DNA of 32,322 bases from Lachnospiraceae bacterium (GCA_029100405.1 JAQXPG010000103.1:1-32322), one strand, 5' to 3'. Positions 6,320-14,541 are shown, counted from the first letter of the stretch. Notes: generated from the sequence alone by a model not told the origin. A program made the numbers and translations.

Positions 6320-7188
6320 AAGAGTTAGAGAAAAACGAGCGTTATTCCTATTCTTCCATCGGTCATCCGGCCTCCCGAAACCCGGAGGGCTTCTACTATT
6401 GCAGGGCGGTTGAGAGCCTGATGGCGGATGATTATGTCCTCTGCAGAGACTGCCCTTTGTACGGAGGGAATCATGCTTTGGGATTTCCCGAATGCTGGTA
6501 TTATGATCTGGATCTCGAAGATGCGGAACTGATTGATCCGGAGGAGTTCTGCCAGAGAGAACATTCTCTGGTGGAAAGCGGCCTGATCCCGCATTTTCCT
6601 TTTTTCTTAACCGATGCAGAAGCACAGCGGCGTTTCGGCCTGATGGAAAAGGCGATTCAATTTGCTGCCAAAGCACATCTTGGACAGAAGAGGAAGGGAA
6701 ACGGCCTGCCCTATATTTGTCATCCGATCGAAGTCATGATGCTTGTCGCAAGAATGACGCCGGATCCGGAGGTCGCGGCAGCAGCGGCATTGCATGATAC
6801 TTTGGAGGATACGGATACGAGGGCGGAGGATATCCGGGAGCATTTTGGCGACCGTGTCCTGGCTTTGGTGCAAAGCGAGAGCGAAGACAAGAGGCCGGAG
6901 ATGTCCAAGGAGGAATCCTGGCAGATCCGGAAGGAAGAGACGCTTGCAGCAGCAAGAAAGGACGGCCGTGACGCGAAGCTCATCATGCTGGCGGACAAAC
7001 TTTCAAATCTCAGGTCGACTTACCGGGAGTGGAAGATCATCGGCGATCAGATCTTCGACCGCTTTAATGTGAAAGACAAGGCCAGACATGCCTGGTATGC
7101 AAGAGGCTGTATGGAGGTCTTACAGGATCTTTCGGATCTGCCCCAATACCGGGAATTCTGCCGGCTGGTGGAAACCATATACTCCTGA
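6316..7188 (+). CDS. HD-domain protein resembling small alarmone hydrolases, with N-terminal Cys module
   Basis: This 290-residue protein starts at GTG 6316, overlapping the hflX stop. Residues about 105-290 resemble the SpoT/MESH1 hydrolase fold: YICHPIEV (His136), LHDTLEDT (His160-Asp161, Glu164-Asp165), the FGDRVLALV segment and LADKLSNLR. Such enzymes remove the 3'-pyrophosphate of (p)ppGpp using Mn2+. No synthetase domain is present. The first 100 residues are separate and hold Cys29, Cys43, Cys46 and Cys60, spaced C-x13-C-x2-C-x13-C, which suggests a metal site I do not recognise. Coupling to hflX hints at a shared stress role, which is inference. Another nucleotide substrate cannot be excluded. 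Confidence 0.82.
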   Translation: MKELEKNERYSYSSIGHPASRNPEGFYYCRAVESLMADDYVLCRDCPLYGGNHALGFPECWYYDLDLEDAELIDPEEFCQREHSLVESGLIPHFPFFLTDAEAQRRFGLMEKAIQFAAKAHLGQKRKGNGLPYICHPIEVMMLVARMTPDPEVAAAAALHDTLEDTDTRAEDIREHFGDRVLALVQSESEDKRPEMSKEESWQIRKEETLAAARKDGRDAKLIMLADKLSNLRSTYREWKIIGDQIFDRFNVKDKARHAWYARGCMEVLQDLSDLPQYREFCRLVETIYS

Positions 7189-7283
7189 GCTATGGAATGA
7201 GATTTTGCACGGGAACAAGCAGGTAATGATGAAAACAGCAAAAGGCATTGGCAATCCATAGGAAGGATCCGAGGCACTCTGGC

Positions 7284-7292
7284 TGCTATCAT
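7284..7292 (+). promoter_or_regulatory. Extended -10 promoter candidate before the rRNA methyltransferase gene
   Basis: TGCTATCAT fits the extended -10 pattern in the 130-base gap between the HD protein and the methyltransferase gene, 27 bases before the start codon. No convincing -35 box is present. Read-through from hflX is equally possible because no terminator is seen in the gap. Confidence 0.35.
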
Positions 7293-7318
7293 AAAAGAAA
7301 ATAAAAGGAATAGAATTC

Positions 7319-8488
7319 ATGAAACAATGGACATTAATGGCACCCTGTCACTTCGGTCTGGAGGCTGTTTTAAAAAGAGAGATCTATGATCTCGGATATG
7401 AAATTTCAGAAGTACAGGATGGGAAAGTCCTTTATACGGGAGATCCGGAGGCTTTAGTGCTCTCTAATATTCACCTTCGGACTGCGGAAAGAGTCCTTCT
7501 GGTTGTCGGCCGTTTTCGGGCAAGCACCTTCGAAGAGCTTTTTCAGGGCATCCGCAATTTGCCCTGGGAGGATTATCTGCCCCGGAATGCCAAATTCTGG
7601 GTCACCAAAGCTTCCTCTGTCAAAAGCAAGCTCTTCAGCCCTTCGGACATTCAGTCGGTCACAAAGAAGGCCATGGTAGAGCGGATGAAGTCCTATTATA
7701 AGATGGACTGGTTTCCGGAAGACGGGCCTTCCTACCCGGTCCGCATCTTTCTTATGAAGGATGAGGTGACCGTTACATTGGACAGTTCCGGTCCTTCTCT
7801 TCACAAGAGAGGTTATCGGACGGAAACCGGAAAGGCGCCGATCTCGGAAACTCTGGCAGCAGCCCTGATCCTTCTGACTCCCTGGCATGGTGATCGGATC
7901 CTGGTGGATCCTTTCTGCGGCAGCGGGACCTTTCCCATCGAGGCAGCCATGATGGCTTGCCACATGGCACCCGGTATGCGGAGGCATTTTACGGCGGAAG
8001 ACTGGACCAATCTGATTCCGAGGGAAATGTGGACCGAGGCCAGGAAAGATGCTGAGGCAGAGGTCGATCTTGACATAAAAACCGATATCCAGGGCTATGA
8101 TATCGATGGAGATGTGGTGAAGATCGCCCGCCAGAATGCCAAAAGGGCCGGCGTCGACCAATTGATCCACTTCCAGGAAAGACCCCTTTCTGAGCTGCAT
8201 CATCCCAAGAAATACGGCTTTATTATTACCAACCCGCCCTATGGAGAGCGGCTGGAGGAGAAGGAAGCCCTGCCTCCCCTCTACCGGCAGATCGGTGAAG
8301 TTTATAAAAGACTGGACGATTGGTCTATGTTTCTCATCACGTCTTATGAAGATGCAGAGAAGTATATCGGAAAGAAAGCGGCCAAAAACCGGAAGATCTA
8401 TAACGGCATGATCCGGACTTATTTCTATCAGTTTCCGGGTCCAAAGCCTCCGAAGAGATCCGGCCAGGATAAGGCGGTGAGAAAATGA
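7319..8488 (+). CDS. THUMP-domain class I RNA methyltransferase (RlmL/YpsC family)
   Basis: A 389-residue protein. The N-terminal ferredoxin-like and THUMP region (about 1-160) binds RNA. The C-terminal Rossmann methyltransferase carries the SAM motif DPFCGSGT (197-204) and the catalytic NPPYGER (304-310), typical of N2-guanine or N6-adenine methylation. Its relatives include the N-terminal half of E. coli RlmL (23S rRNA m2G2445) and B. subtilis YpsC. The older name, putative N6-adenine-specific DNA methylase, is probably wrong. The ATG at 7319 has AAAAGGAA upstream. The stop overlaps the protease gene by four bases (ATGA). Confidence 0.9.
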   Translation: MKQWTLMAPCHFGLEAVLKREIYDLGYEISEVQDGKVLYTGDPEALVLSNIHLRTAERVLLVVGRFRASTFEELFQGIRNLPWEDYLPRNAKFWVTKASSVKSKLFSPSDIQSVTKKAMVERMKSYYKMDWFPEDGPSYPVRIFLMKDEVTVTLDSSGPSLHKRGYRTETGKAPISETLAAALILLTPWHGDRILVDPFCGSGTFPIEAAMMACHMAPGMRRHFTAEDWTNLIPREMWTEARKDAEAEVDLDIKTDIQGYDIDGDVVKIARQNAKRAGVDQLIHFQERPLSELHHPKKYGFIITNPPYGERLEEKEALPPLYRQIGEVYKRLDDWSMFLITSYEDAEKYIGKKAAKNRKIYNGMIRTYFYQFPGPKPPKRSGQDKAVRK

Positions 8489-10212
8489 AGTTTCGTGCAC
8501 GTTTTCTGATTTTCTTCCTGGTGATCGTGCTGGCCATCCTTCTTAAGAATTTTTCTTCGGATGAGCGGATCGGGACCGTTACGGCCTTCCGCGGAGCCCA
8601 GCTGGAATCCGGCGTTTTCAACCCCCTCATGGCCGGAAACGGCCGGCGGGCCGGCCTTCTTTCTGTCAAGATCGACAAAACGACCTATTCCAATCAGGGG
8701 GGAGAGACTTTTTTAAATACAGACCAGAAAGTGATGGCCTCCCTGCATTTTGTCCGGGATGTCTTTTCGGCGAGCGCATATGCAGATGCGGATGGAAAGC
8801 TGACTCTGCAGAGGAATAATCAGATCTATACCTTTCAAAGAGGAAAAAAGAAGGGGAGCCTTCTTAAGACTTCCGGTCGAAAGGGGTCGGCGGAGCAGGC
8901 GGAGAAGATCACCCTTGACCTGGCGCCCCAGGAATACAACGGCAAGTACTATTTCGGCATGGAGGATCTCTGCAAGCTTTTTGGCTATGGCTATCAATTT
9001 GATTCTGCATCCGTAACGGCATACCTGGATTCGTCCACAGCAGTAGCAGCCAGCCTTCCCAACAGATATGATCTCAGGGATAAAGGACGTGTCTCGAAGA
9101 TCATGGACCAGGGAAAGCTTTCGGCCTGCTGGTCCTATGCGGCTTTGTCGGCCTTGGAGTCTTCGCTTCTTCCGGAAAAGTCCCTGACCTTCGACCCCAA
9201 GGATCTGGCCAACCGAAACAGCTACGGGATCAAGGATACGGATGAGGGATCTTATATGGTGGCTGTCTCCACCCTCTTGTCCTGGCAGGGGCCTGTCAAA
9301 GAAGGCGGGACGGACATCGCCGGTCATCTTCAGGAAGTCCATTTCTATGACCAGGATGATATGGATGATTTGAAATGGGCGATCTTCAAGAATGGCGGCG
9401 TGTCCACTTCTCTCTATGTCGAAGTCAATTCCTCGGATCTGTCCAAGTCGGATTTCTACAACAGCCGGACGGATTCTTATTGTTACAGTGGAAATAAGAA
9501 GCCGAATCACGATGTTGTGATCATCGGCTGGGATGATAATTACGATAAGAGCAAATTCGCTTCCAAGGTTCCCGGCAACGGGGCCTATATTTGCCAAAAC
9601 AGCTGGGGAAGCTCCTTTGGTGACGATGGGGTCTTCTATGTCTCCTACTATGACACCAATGTCGGAAACTTCGCCGTCTCCTATGCCAAGTTTGAGAAGC
9701 CTGAGAATTACGATCACATCTATCAGTCGGATCTCTGCGGGGAAGTCGGGAAGATCGGCTACAACCAGAACACCAATATGGCAGCCAATGTCTTTACGGC
9801 AGCAGAGGATGAGGACCTGCAGGCCGTCGGTTTCTATACGACGGGAAAGGATACCCAGTACGAGGTCTATGTCGTGGACCGGTTCGAGAATACGGGTTCT
9901 CTAGCGCAGAGGAAGGAGCTGGCCAGCGGCACCCTGCATGACACTGGATTCTATACGATCCCCCTGCAGGAGAAGGTGTCGATTGCCAAAGGCCATCGTT
10001 TCGCGGTTCTGGTGGCTCTGAAGACGCCGGGGACCAGCCATCCGATTGCCATTGAGTATAAGGGCAATGATATGACGAAAAATGTAGACCTGTCCGATGG
10101 TCAGGGATATATCAGCGGAAATGGCCTGGATTGGGAAGATGTAGAGAAGGCTTACCAGGCCAACCTCTGTCTCAAGGCTTACAGCAACCGGAAACAGAGT
10201 GATGAGGAATGA
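8485..10212 (+). CDS. Secreted papain-like (C1) cysteine protease with N-terminal stalk and lectin-like domain
   Basis: A 575-residue exported protein. Residues 5-21 form a hydrophobic signal or anchor. Residues about 60-185 resemble the copper amine oxidase N-terminal-like domain common on clostridial surface proteins. The C1A protease domain starts near LPNRYDLRD (191-199) and contains Gln209 and Cys215 in DQGKLSACWSY, His342 in NHDVVIIGW and Asn372 in CQNSWG, a complete papain catalytic set. Residues about 410-565 resemble the lectin-like domain often found after such proteases. The substrate is unknown; roles in peptide scavenging or surface processing are plausible. No LPxTG or SLH anchor is visible, so the N-terminal helix may anchor it. 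It overlaps the methyltransferase gene by four bases, odd company for a surface protein. Confidence 0.88.
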   Translation: MKFRARFLIFFLVIVLAILLKNFSSDERIGTVTAFRGAQLESGVFNPLMAGNGRRAGLLSVKIDKTTYSNQGGETFLNTDQKVMASLHFVRDVFSASAYADADGKLTLQRNNQIYTFQRGKKKGSLLKTSGRKGSAEQAEKITLDLAPQEYNGKYYFGMEDLCKLFGYGYQFDSASVTAYLDSSTAVAASLPNRYDLRDKGRVSKIMDQGKLSACWSYAALSALESSLLPEKSLTFDPKDLANRNSYGIKDTDEGSYMVAVSTLLSWQGPVKEGGTDIAGHLQEVHFYDQDDMDDLKWAIFKNGGVSTSLYVEVNSSDLSKSDFYNSRTDSYCYSGNKKPNHDVVIIGWDDNYDKSKFASKVPGNGAYICQNSWGSSFGDDGVFYVSYYDTNVGNFAVSYAKFEKPENYDHIYQSDLCGEVGKIGYNQNTNMAANVFTAAEDEDLQAVGFYTTGKDTQYEVYVVDRFENTGSLAQRKELASGTLHDTGFYTIPLQEKVSIAKGHRFAVLVALKTPGTSHPIAIEYKGNDMTKNVDLSDGQGYISGNGLDWEDVEKAYQANLCLKAYSNRKQSDEE

Positions 10213-10232
10213 GAAGGAGACAGGAAGAGATT

Positions 10233-10850
10233 ATGAAGATTATATTTGCAACAGGTAATCAGGGAAAGCTGCGGGAGATCAAGGAGATCCTCGGAGGTCC
10301 GGGGATCGAGATCCTTTCGATGAAGGAAGCCGGTGTGGCTTGTGATCCGGAGGAGAATGGGTCTACATTTCTGGAAAATGCCTTTATTAAGGCAGAGGCC
10401 GTAAGAGAAAAGTGCAACGCTTCAAAGGATTCTTCATTACAGCAGGCCCTGGTGATGGCGGATGATTCCGGCCTTGTGATCGATGCCATGCCGGAGGAAC
10501 TGGGCGTAAGATCGGCTCGCTTTATGGGGCATGATACGGACTACCGGCTGAAAAACCAGGCTATTCTGGACCGCCTTTCGGATTTGCCGGAGGAAAAGCG
10601 GTCGGCCCGCTTTGTCTGTGCGATTGCGGCTGTTTTCCCGGATGGAAGGAAAGTGGATGCTGAAGGTGTGATGGAGGGCCGGATTGCCCATGAGATCGCA
10701 GGATCAGGCGGTTTCGGCTATGATCCCATCTTCTTTTTGCCGGATAGGAACTGCACGTCTGCAGAACTTACGGAGGAGGAGAAAAATGCCATCAGCCACC
10801 GGGGCAAGGCTTTGCGGCAGATGAAGGAGAAACTGACCGGCCTTTTATAA
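10233..10850 (+). CDS. rdgB: XTP/dITP pyrophosphatase (RdgB/HAM1)
   Basis: This 205-residue enzyme hydrolyses the non-canonical nucleotides dITP, ITP and XTP to monophosphates and pyrophosphate, keeping them out of DNA and RNA. Family motifs are visible: FATGNQGKLREI near the start, the MADDSGL segment, GSGGFGYDPIFF and SHRGKAL near the end. I chose ATG 10233 because AGGAAG precedes it by five bases and the protein then begins MKIIFATGN as in homologues. An ATG at 10209 that overlaps the protease stop would add eight residues. It sits between the protease gene and a phosphoesterase gene on the same strand, with short gaps. Confidence 0.95.
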   Translation: MKIIFATGNQGKLREIKEILGGPGIEILSMKEAGVACDPEENGSTFLENAFIKAEAVREKCNASKDSSLQQALVMADDSGLVIDAMPEELGVRSARFMGHDTDYRLKNQAILDRLSDLPEEKRSARFVCAIAAVFPDGRKVDAEGVMEGRIAHEIAGSGGFGYDPIFFLPDRNCTSAELTEEEKNAISHRGKALRQMKEKLTGLL

Positions 10851-10911
10851 AGACCTGTCTTTCATAAAAATAAAAGGCCGAATCGAAGGCGGGCAGATAG
10901 AAGGGAAGAAT

Positions 10912-11394
10912 ATGCGCATTCTGATTGTAAGTGACAGTCATGGGGACCGGAAGTATATTGATCAGGCCATAGAACGGGTGGAACCGGATATGATTTGCCA
11001 TCTGGGCGACGCTCAGGGCGATGACATCCATATCCAGGCCATGGGAAATTGTCCCCTCTATATCGTGCGGGGAAATTGCGACAGTGACCTCTCTTTGCCT
11101 CTGGAGGAGACTTTCGATCTGAAGGGGCACCGGGTTCTGATGGCACATGGTCATTACTTCGGGGGATCTCCTTCTTCGATCGAGGCAGGGTTACAAAGAG
11201 AGGCTGAGAAAAATCACTGCGACATTATTATGTATGGCCATACCCATATCCCGGTTTTAAGGGAAAGCCCGGATCTTACGATCTTAAATCCGGGCTCCAT
11301 CGCAAGACCACGACAGGATGGCCGGAAGCACAGCTATATTGTGCTGGAGATTACGAAGAAAGGGGATTTCCTTTATAATCTCTGCAGTTTGTGA
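10912..11394 (+). CDS. YfcE/MJ0936-type metallophosphoesterase
   Basis: This 160-residue calcineurin-like phosphoesterase carries all metal-ligand motifs: DSHG (Asp8, His10), GD (Asp33), GNCD (Asn55), the His79/His81 pair in MAHGH, and GHTH (109-112). E. coli YfcE and MJ0936 hydrolyse phosphodiesters in vitro with Mn2+ or Ni2+; the physiological substrate is not known. AAGGGAAG lies just upstream of the ATG. It is the last gene of the plus-strand run, and the rdgB-yfcE pairing is a common clostridial neighbourhood as I recall it. The fbp gene follows in convergent orientation. Confidence 0.93.
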   Translation: MRILIVSDSHGDRKYIDQAIERVEPDMICHLGDAQGDDIHIQAMGNCPLYIVRGNCDSDLSLPLEETFDLKGHRVLMAHGHYFGGSPSSIEAGLQREAEKNHCDIIMYGHTHIPVLRESPDLTILNPGSIARPRQDGRKHSYIVLEITKKGDFLYNLCSL

Positions 11395-11405
11395 CACTCC
11401 ACGGC

Positions 11406-11510
11406 TAAAGCTGTGGAATGTTCTTGCCCACATGGGTGATAGGTCACCTGGACAGGTCACGCGGACCAGCCCTGGGGCCGGGATTTTTCTCGCCCACATG
11501 GGTTATAAAA
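11406..11510. repeat. Short repeats and hairpin between convergent genes
   Basis: The 116-base gap holds a hairpin CCACGGC-TAAA-GCTGTGG just after the phosphoesterase stop (no T tract), two copies of GCCCACATGGGTKATA (11426-11441 and 11492-11507), and two AGGTCAC copies (11442 and 11455). None of the TATCGTA units seen at other convergent junctions is present. Confidence 0.6.
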
Positions 11511-13697
11511 TCACAGGGCCGGATGGCGGCCCGCCCTGGTCGGGTTTTCTGCAATGAGGCCGCTTCGATAGGCACTGAGCAGACATTTCAGATCTTCCAG
11601 TCGTGCTTTGAGACGCTGGCCGTTGTCGGTATCGCGGATGAGAATTCGTTTGGGAGCATTCATGGCGATGATTTGATCACTGTGGATGTCTCTCTCGTTT
11701 TGGATGGCATCTTCTTTCGAAGTAAAGGGCTCATGGGCAACCAAATGCATACCGTAGGAATTGTAGATCAGGGTGTAGCCTGCAATTCCGGTCTGATTCT
11801 GATAGGCTTTTGAGAAACCTCCATCAATGACCAGGACTTTTCCATTGCATTTGGAAGGACTTTCGCCCTTACTCTGCAGAACCGGTACATGGCCGTTTAC
11901 AATGTGGCCGTCGCTGCCAAGACCGAATTCGCTCAGAACCCGGTTCATGATGGCTTCATTGTCCATCAGACGGTAGTAGGGATTCTTGATTTCCCGGTGG
12001 GTCTCTTCATCAGCGATGAAATATCGTTCAAAGGTGGTCATCCTGTTTTTTCCAAAGAGCGGCGATCTCGGGCTGGACCAGATCCAGTACATAATATCGC
12101 GTCCCTTCTGTCTTTCCTCTTCATCTACGGCGAAAAATGCCCGCCGGACATATTTCTCCAATTCATCATAGAGAGGCTTTCCGGAAAACTCATGCCCATA
12201 GACATTGACTTTCATGAAACGGCCGGATTCATCCAGCGGAATGCAGCCATGATAAAGGAGATTATTGTTGTAGACCTTGTAAAGGCTGCCCTTGTTCAAA
12301 AGGAACTGCATGTGAGTCTGGAGCTTATCACACTGTAGAAAAGCGGTCTGCATGCGGTCCATGACATATTCCTCTTCCTCTGTCAGGCGATAAGGATCTT
12401 TGGGATCTATGGTTGGAAAATTGTTATCCAGAAGGGGATATTCTTTCCCGTCCAGATGGATGGTTCCCTTGTTATAATTGATTTTCTCCAGAAGGCAGCG
12501 GTCCTCCATCTGAAATTCCGGATGACGGTGGAAAAGCTGCCCTTCCAGCTTGAACTGGATGATGGCGATGGCCTTGTGCATCTTCCGGTTCAGGCTGTCT
12601 TCTTCTTCGGTCAGAACGCTTCCTTCTACATCCTTGGTTTTAAAGAGACTGCAGGGATCGTTCCTGTATTGGTTCAGAGCCAGGGCTGCCAGAGGAAGCA
12701 TGTTGATGCCATATCCGTCCTCGAGAATATCCAGATTTCCGTATCGGGCCGAGATCCGCATGATGACAGCAATGCATTCCCGGGAGCCGGCGGCAGCGCC
12801 CATCCAGGTGATGTCGTGGTTTCCCCAGCAGATATCAAGGGAATGGTAGTGGATGAGACGGTCCATGATCTTGTCCGGACCGGGACCGCGGTCATAGATG
12901 TCGCCGAGGATATGCAGATGGTCGACGACCAGACGCTGGATCAGATGGCAGAGGGCAGAGATAAATTCCTCAGCTCTTCCAATCTCGATAATGGTATCAA
13001 TGATGGCATTGTAATAGGCTTCTTTATCGGTTATTTCGGGCTTTTCGGTGATCAGTTCCTCAATGACATAGGAGAATTCCTTTGGCATGGCCTTACGAAC
13101 CTTAGAACGGGTATATTTCGATGAGGCTCGTTTGCAGATCTCAATCAGGCGGTAGAGGGTGATCCGGTACCAGTCGGACATATTCTGAGTGGATTTTCGG
13201 ATCAGGTCCATCTTTTCCCTGGGGTAATAGATCAGAGTCGCCAGGGAATTCTTGTCGGATTCGGGCAGTGTCCTGCCGAAGACATCATCGATCTTCATTT
13301 TGACAGCGCCGGAGCCGTTTTTTAAGACATGAATGAAGGCCTCATATTCTCCGTGGATGTCTGTAATAAAGTGTTCTGTGCCCTTGGGAAGGTTTAGAAT
13401 CGCTTCCAAATTGATGATTTCTGTGGATGTACTTGCTATGGACGGATAGAGCTCTGCAAGAGTCAGGAGATACTTCATTTTTAATTCCTGGCTGTCATTG
13501 GACTTGCAGACCGATCCCTGTGCTTCTGATCGGTCTGGCTTTCTGATATCTGATCTGTCCGGCTTCCTGACTTCTGATCGGCCTGGCTTCCTGATTTCTA
13601 ATCGGCCTGGCTTTCTGATATCTGATCTGTCCGGCTTCCTGACTTCTGATCCGTCCGGCATTACTGATCTGTCCGGTTTCCTTATTGGTTTTGACAT
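11511..13697 (-). CDS. fbp: Class III fructose-1,6-bisphosphatase with repeat-encoded N-terminal extension
   Basis: This gluconeogenic enzyme converts fructose 1,6-bisphosphate to fructose 6-phosphate. The core (655 residues from Met at 13478, starting MKYLLTLAELYPSIAST) matches the Firmicutes class III length. Metal-dependent phosphatase motifs are TDIHGEYEAF, GDIYDRGPGPDK and CWGNHDITWMGAA. Ahead of the core, the frame continues for 73 residues dominated by an eight-residue repeat of type RKPDRSDI, encoded by 24-bp tandem repeats. ATG 13697 follows GGGGGAA by six bases, while the core ATG 13478 has only AGGA seven bases upstream, so either start is possible. A promoter lies at 13765-13793. 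The basic, Arg/Lys-rich tail is not part of the known family fold. It is convergent with the phosphoesterase gene. Confidence 0.9.
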   Translation of the reverse strand: MSKPIRKPDRSVMPDGSEVRKPDRSDIRKPGRLEIRKPGRSEVRKPDRSDIRKPDRSEAQGSVCKSNDSQELKMKYLLTLAELYPSIASTSTEIINLEAILNLPKGTEHFITDIHGEYEAFIHVLKNGSGAVKMKIDDVFGRTLPESDKNSLATLIYYPREKMDLIRKSTQNMSDWYRITLYRLIEICKRASSKYTRSKVRKAMPKEFSYVIEELITEKPEITDKEAYYNAIIDTIIEIGRAEEFISALCHLIQRLVVDHLHILGDIYDRGPGPDKIMDRLIHYHSLDICWGNHDITWMGAAAGSRECIAVIMRISARYGNLDILEDGYGINMLPLAALALNQYRNDPCSLFKTKDVEGSVLTEEEDSLNRKMHKAIAIIQFKLEGQLFHRHPEFQMEDRCLLEKINYNKGTIHLDGKEYPLLDNNFPTIDPKDPYRLTEEEEYVMDRMQTAFLQCDKLQTHMQFLLNKGSLYKVYNNNLLYHGCIPLDESGRFMKVNVYGHEFSGKPLYDELEKYVRRAFFAVDEEERQKGRDIMYWIWSSPRSPLFGKNRMTTFERYFIADEETHREIKNPYYRLMDNEAIMNRVLSEFGLGSDGHIVNGHVPVLQSKGESPSKCNGKVLVIDGGFSKAYQNQTGIAGYTLIYNSYGMHLVAHEPFTSKEDAIQNERDIHSDQIIAMNAPKRILIRDTDNGQRLKARLEDLKCLLSAYRSGLIAENPTRAGRHPAL
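13525..13664. repeat. 24-bp tandem repeats in the 5' part of fbp
   Basis: Five 24-bp units (13525, 13549, 13573, 13597, 13621) and a partial sixth follow the pattern TCTGATCKGYCYGGCTTYCT. Because 24 is a multiple of three they keep the fbp frame and encode eight-residue R-K-P-D/G-R-S/L-D/E-I/V/A blocks on the minus strand. Confidence 0.9.
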
Positions 13698-13708
13698 GAT
13701 TTCCCCCG

Positions 13709-13738
13709 AATCCAAACCGGATTGGATTTATCCGGTTT
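13709..13738 (-). promoter_or_regulatory. Two mutually exclusive hairpins in the fbp leader
   Basis: In the fbp 5' leader AAACCGGAT (13730-13738 on the complement) can pair with ATCCGGTTT (13714-13722), a perfect 9-bp stem. Alternatively AATCCAA (13722-13728 complement) can pair with TTGGATT (13709-13715). The two share bases, so only one can form. The second runs up to the GGGGG of the 13697 ribosome site. A regulatory role is inference. Confidence 0.4.
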
Positions 13739-13764
13739 TATCTTTCTCATAATTCCCTATGTGT

Positions 13765-13793
13765 AGTATATTCTTACCGATAAGGCTCTGCAA
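13765..13793 (-). promoter_or_regulatory. Candidate fbp promoter
   Basis: On the minus strand TTGCAG (13788-13793) and TATACT (13765-13770) are spaced 17 bases apart. The -10 is good and the -35 modest. Transcription would start near 13758, leaving a leader of about 60 bases to ATG 13697 or about 280 bases to ATG 13478. Confidence 0.5.
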
Positions 13794-13910
13794 ATGAATT
13801 TCGGTTGAAATAGTTGAACTTGACTTTTTCCTTGATCCATCCTGAATTGAAAAAGCTGCTTCCTGTGCAGGATGAAGGCAAGGGTTGAAATAAATCAATG
13901 AAAAAAGTGC

Positions 13911-13939
13911 TTGACATGAATTCTCTATTTACGTATAAT
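13911..13939 (+). promoter_or_regulatory. Consensus promoter of the tRNA operon
   Basis: TTGACA (13911-13916) and TATAAT (13934-13939) are both perfect consensus boxes with an ideal 17-base spacer, 41 bases before tRNA-Pro. This is the strongest promoter in the window, as expected for stable RNA. Confidence 0.95.
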
Positions 13940-13979
13940 AACACTTGCGTTTCGAGTTATGGCCAAACGCCAATCAGTT

Positions 13980-14054
13980 CGGGGTGTGGCTCAGTTTGGC
14001 TAGAGCACCTGGTTTGGGACCAGGGGGTCGCAGGTTCGAATCCTGTCACCCCGA
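13980..14054 (+). tRNA. tRNA-Pro (TGG)
   Basis: The acceptor CGGGGTG pairs with CACCCCG. The anticodon stem is CCTGG/CCAGG with loop TTTGGGA and anticodon TGG, and the T loop is TTCGAAT. The discriminator is A and no CCA is encoded. It is the first gene of the six-tRNA operon. Confidence 0.97.
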
Positions 14055-14082
14055 TGCATTCATTCTATATCATTTGTGATAT

Positions 14083-14153
14083 GCGGGTGTAGTTCAATGG
14101 TAGAACACCAGCCTTCCAAGCTGGATACGTGGGTTCGATTCCCATCACCCGCT
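14083..14153 (+). tRNA. tRNA-Gly (TCC)
   Basis: The acceptor GCGGGTG pairs with CACCCGC. The anticodon stem CCAGC/GCTGG holds loop CTTCCAA with anticodon TCC. The discriminator is T and no CCA is encoded. A 123-base spacer with no clear structure follows before tRNA-Arg. Confidence 0.97.
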
Positions 14154-14276
14154 GAATCGGGATTAGTGATCAAGCTCAAGTTTTCGCTTAGGTTTTTCCT
14201 TAAGAGATTTTAGATTCAGTCCCGTTTGCAAAGTCTAGTCGTTGAGCGTTTACACATCGGGCTTTGCTTCATATAT

Positions 14277-14350
14277 GTGTTCGTAGCTCAGCTGGATAGA
14301 GCACCGGCCTTCTAAGCCGGTTGTCCGGGGTTCGAATCCCCGCGAGCACA
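14277..14350 (+). tRNA. tRNA-Arg (TCT)
   Basis: The acceptor GTGTTCG pairs with CGAGCAC (one G-T pair). The anticodon stem CCGGC/GCCGG holds loop CTTCTAA with anticodon TCT, and the T arm is CGGGG-TTCGAAT-CCCCG. The discriminator is A and no CCA is encoded. Confidence 0.97.
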
Positions 14351-14376
14351 TTGATCGCTTCTGGCGATTACATTAT

Positions 14377-14451
14377 GGTGGGTATAGCGCAGTTGGCTAG
14401 CGCGTCAGATTGTGGCTCTGAAGGCCGTGGGTTCGAGTCCCATTACCCACC
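14377..14451 (+). tRNA. tRNA-His (GTG)
   Basis: The acceptor GTGGGTA pairs with TACCCAC, with an encoded G at -1 (14377) opposite C73 (14451), the histidine identity pair. The anticodon stem TCAGA/TCTGA holds loop TTGTGGC with anticodon GTG. Confidence 0.96.
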
Positions 14452-14469
14452 CTGTTGCTATAGCAACAA

Positions 14470-14541
14470 TGGGCTATAGCCAAGCGGTAAGGCACAGCAC
14501 TTTGACTGCTGCATTCGTGGGTTCGAATCCCGCTAGCCCAG
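14470..14541 (+). tRNA. tRNA-Gln (TTG)
   Basis: The acceptor TGGGCTA pairs with TAGCCCA. The anticodon stem CAGCA/TGCTG holds loop CTTTGAC with anticodon TTG. The discriminator is G and no CCA is encoded. Confidence 0.96.

Noticed and set aside
7319..8488. DNA adenine methyltransferase of a restriction-modification system
   Set aside because: NPPYGER and the THUMP-containing N terminus fit the rRNA methyltransferase family, and no restriction gene is nearby.
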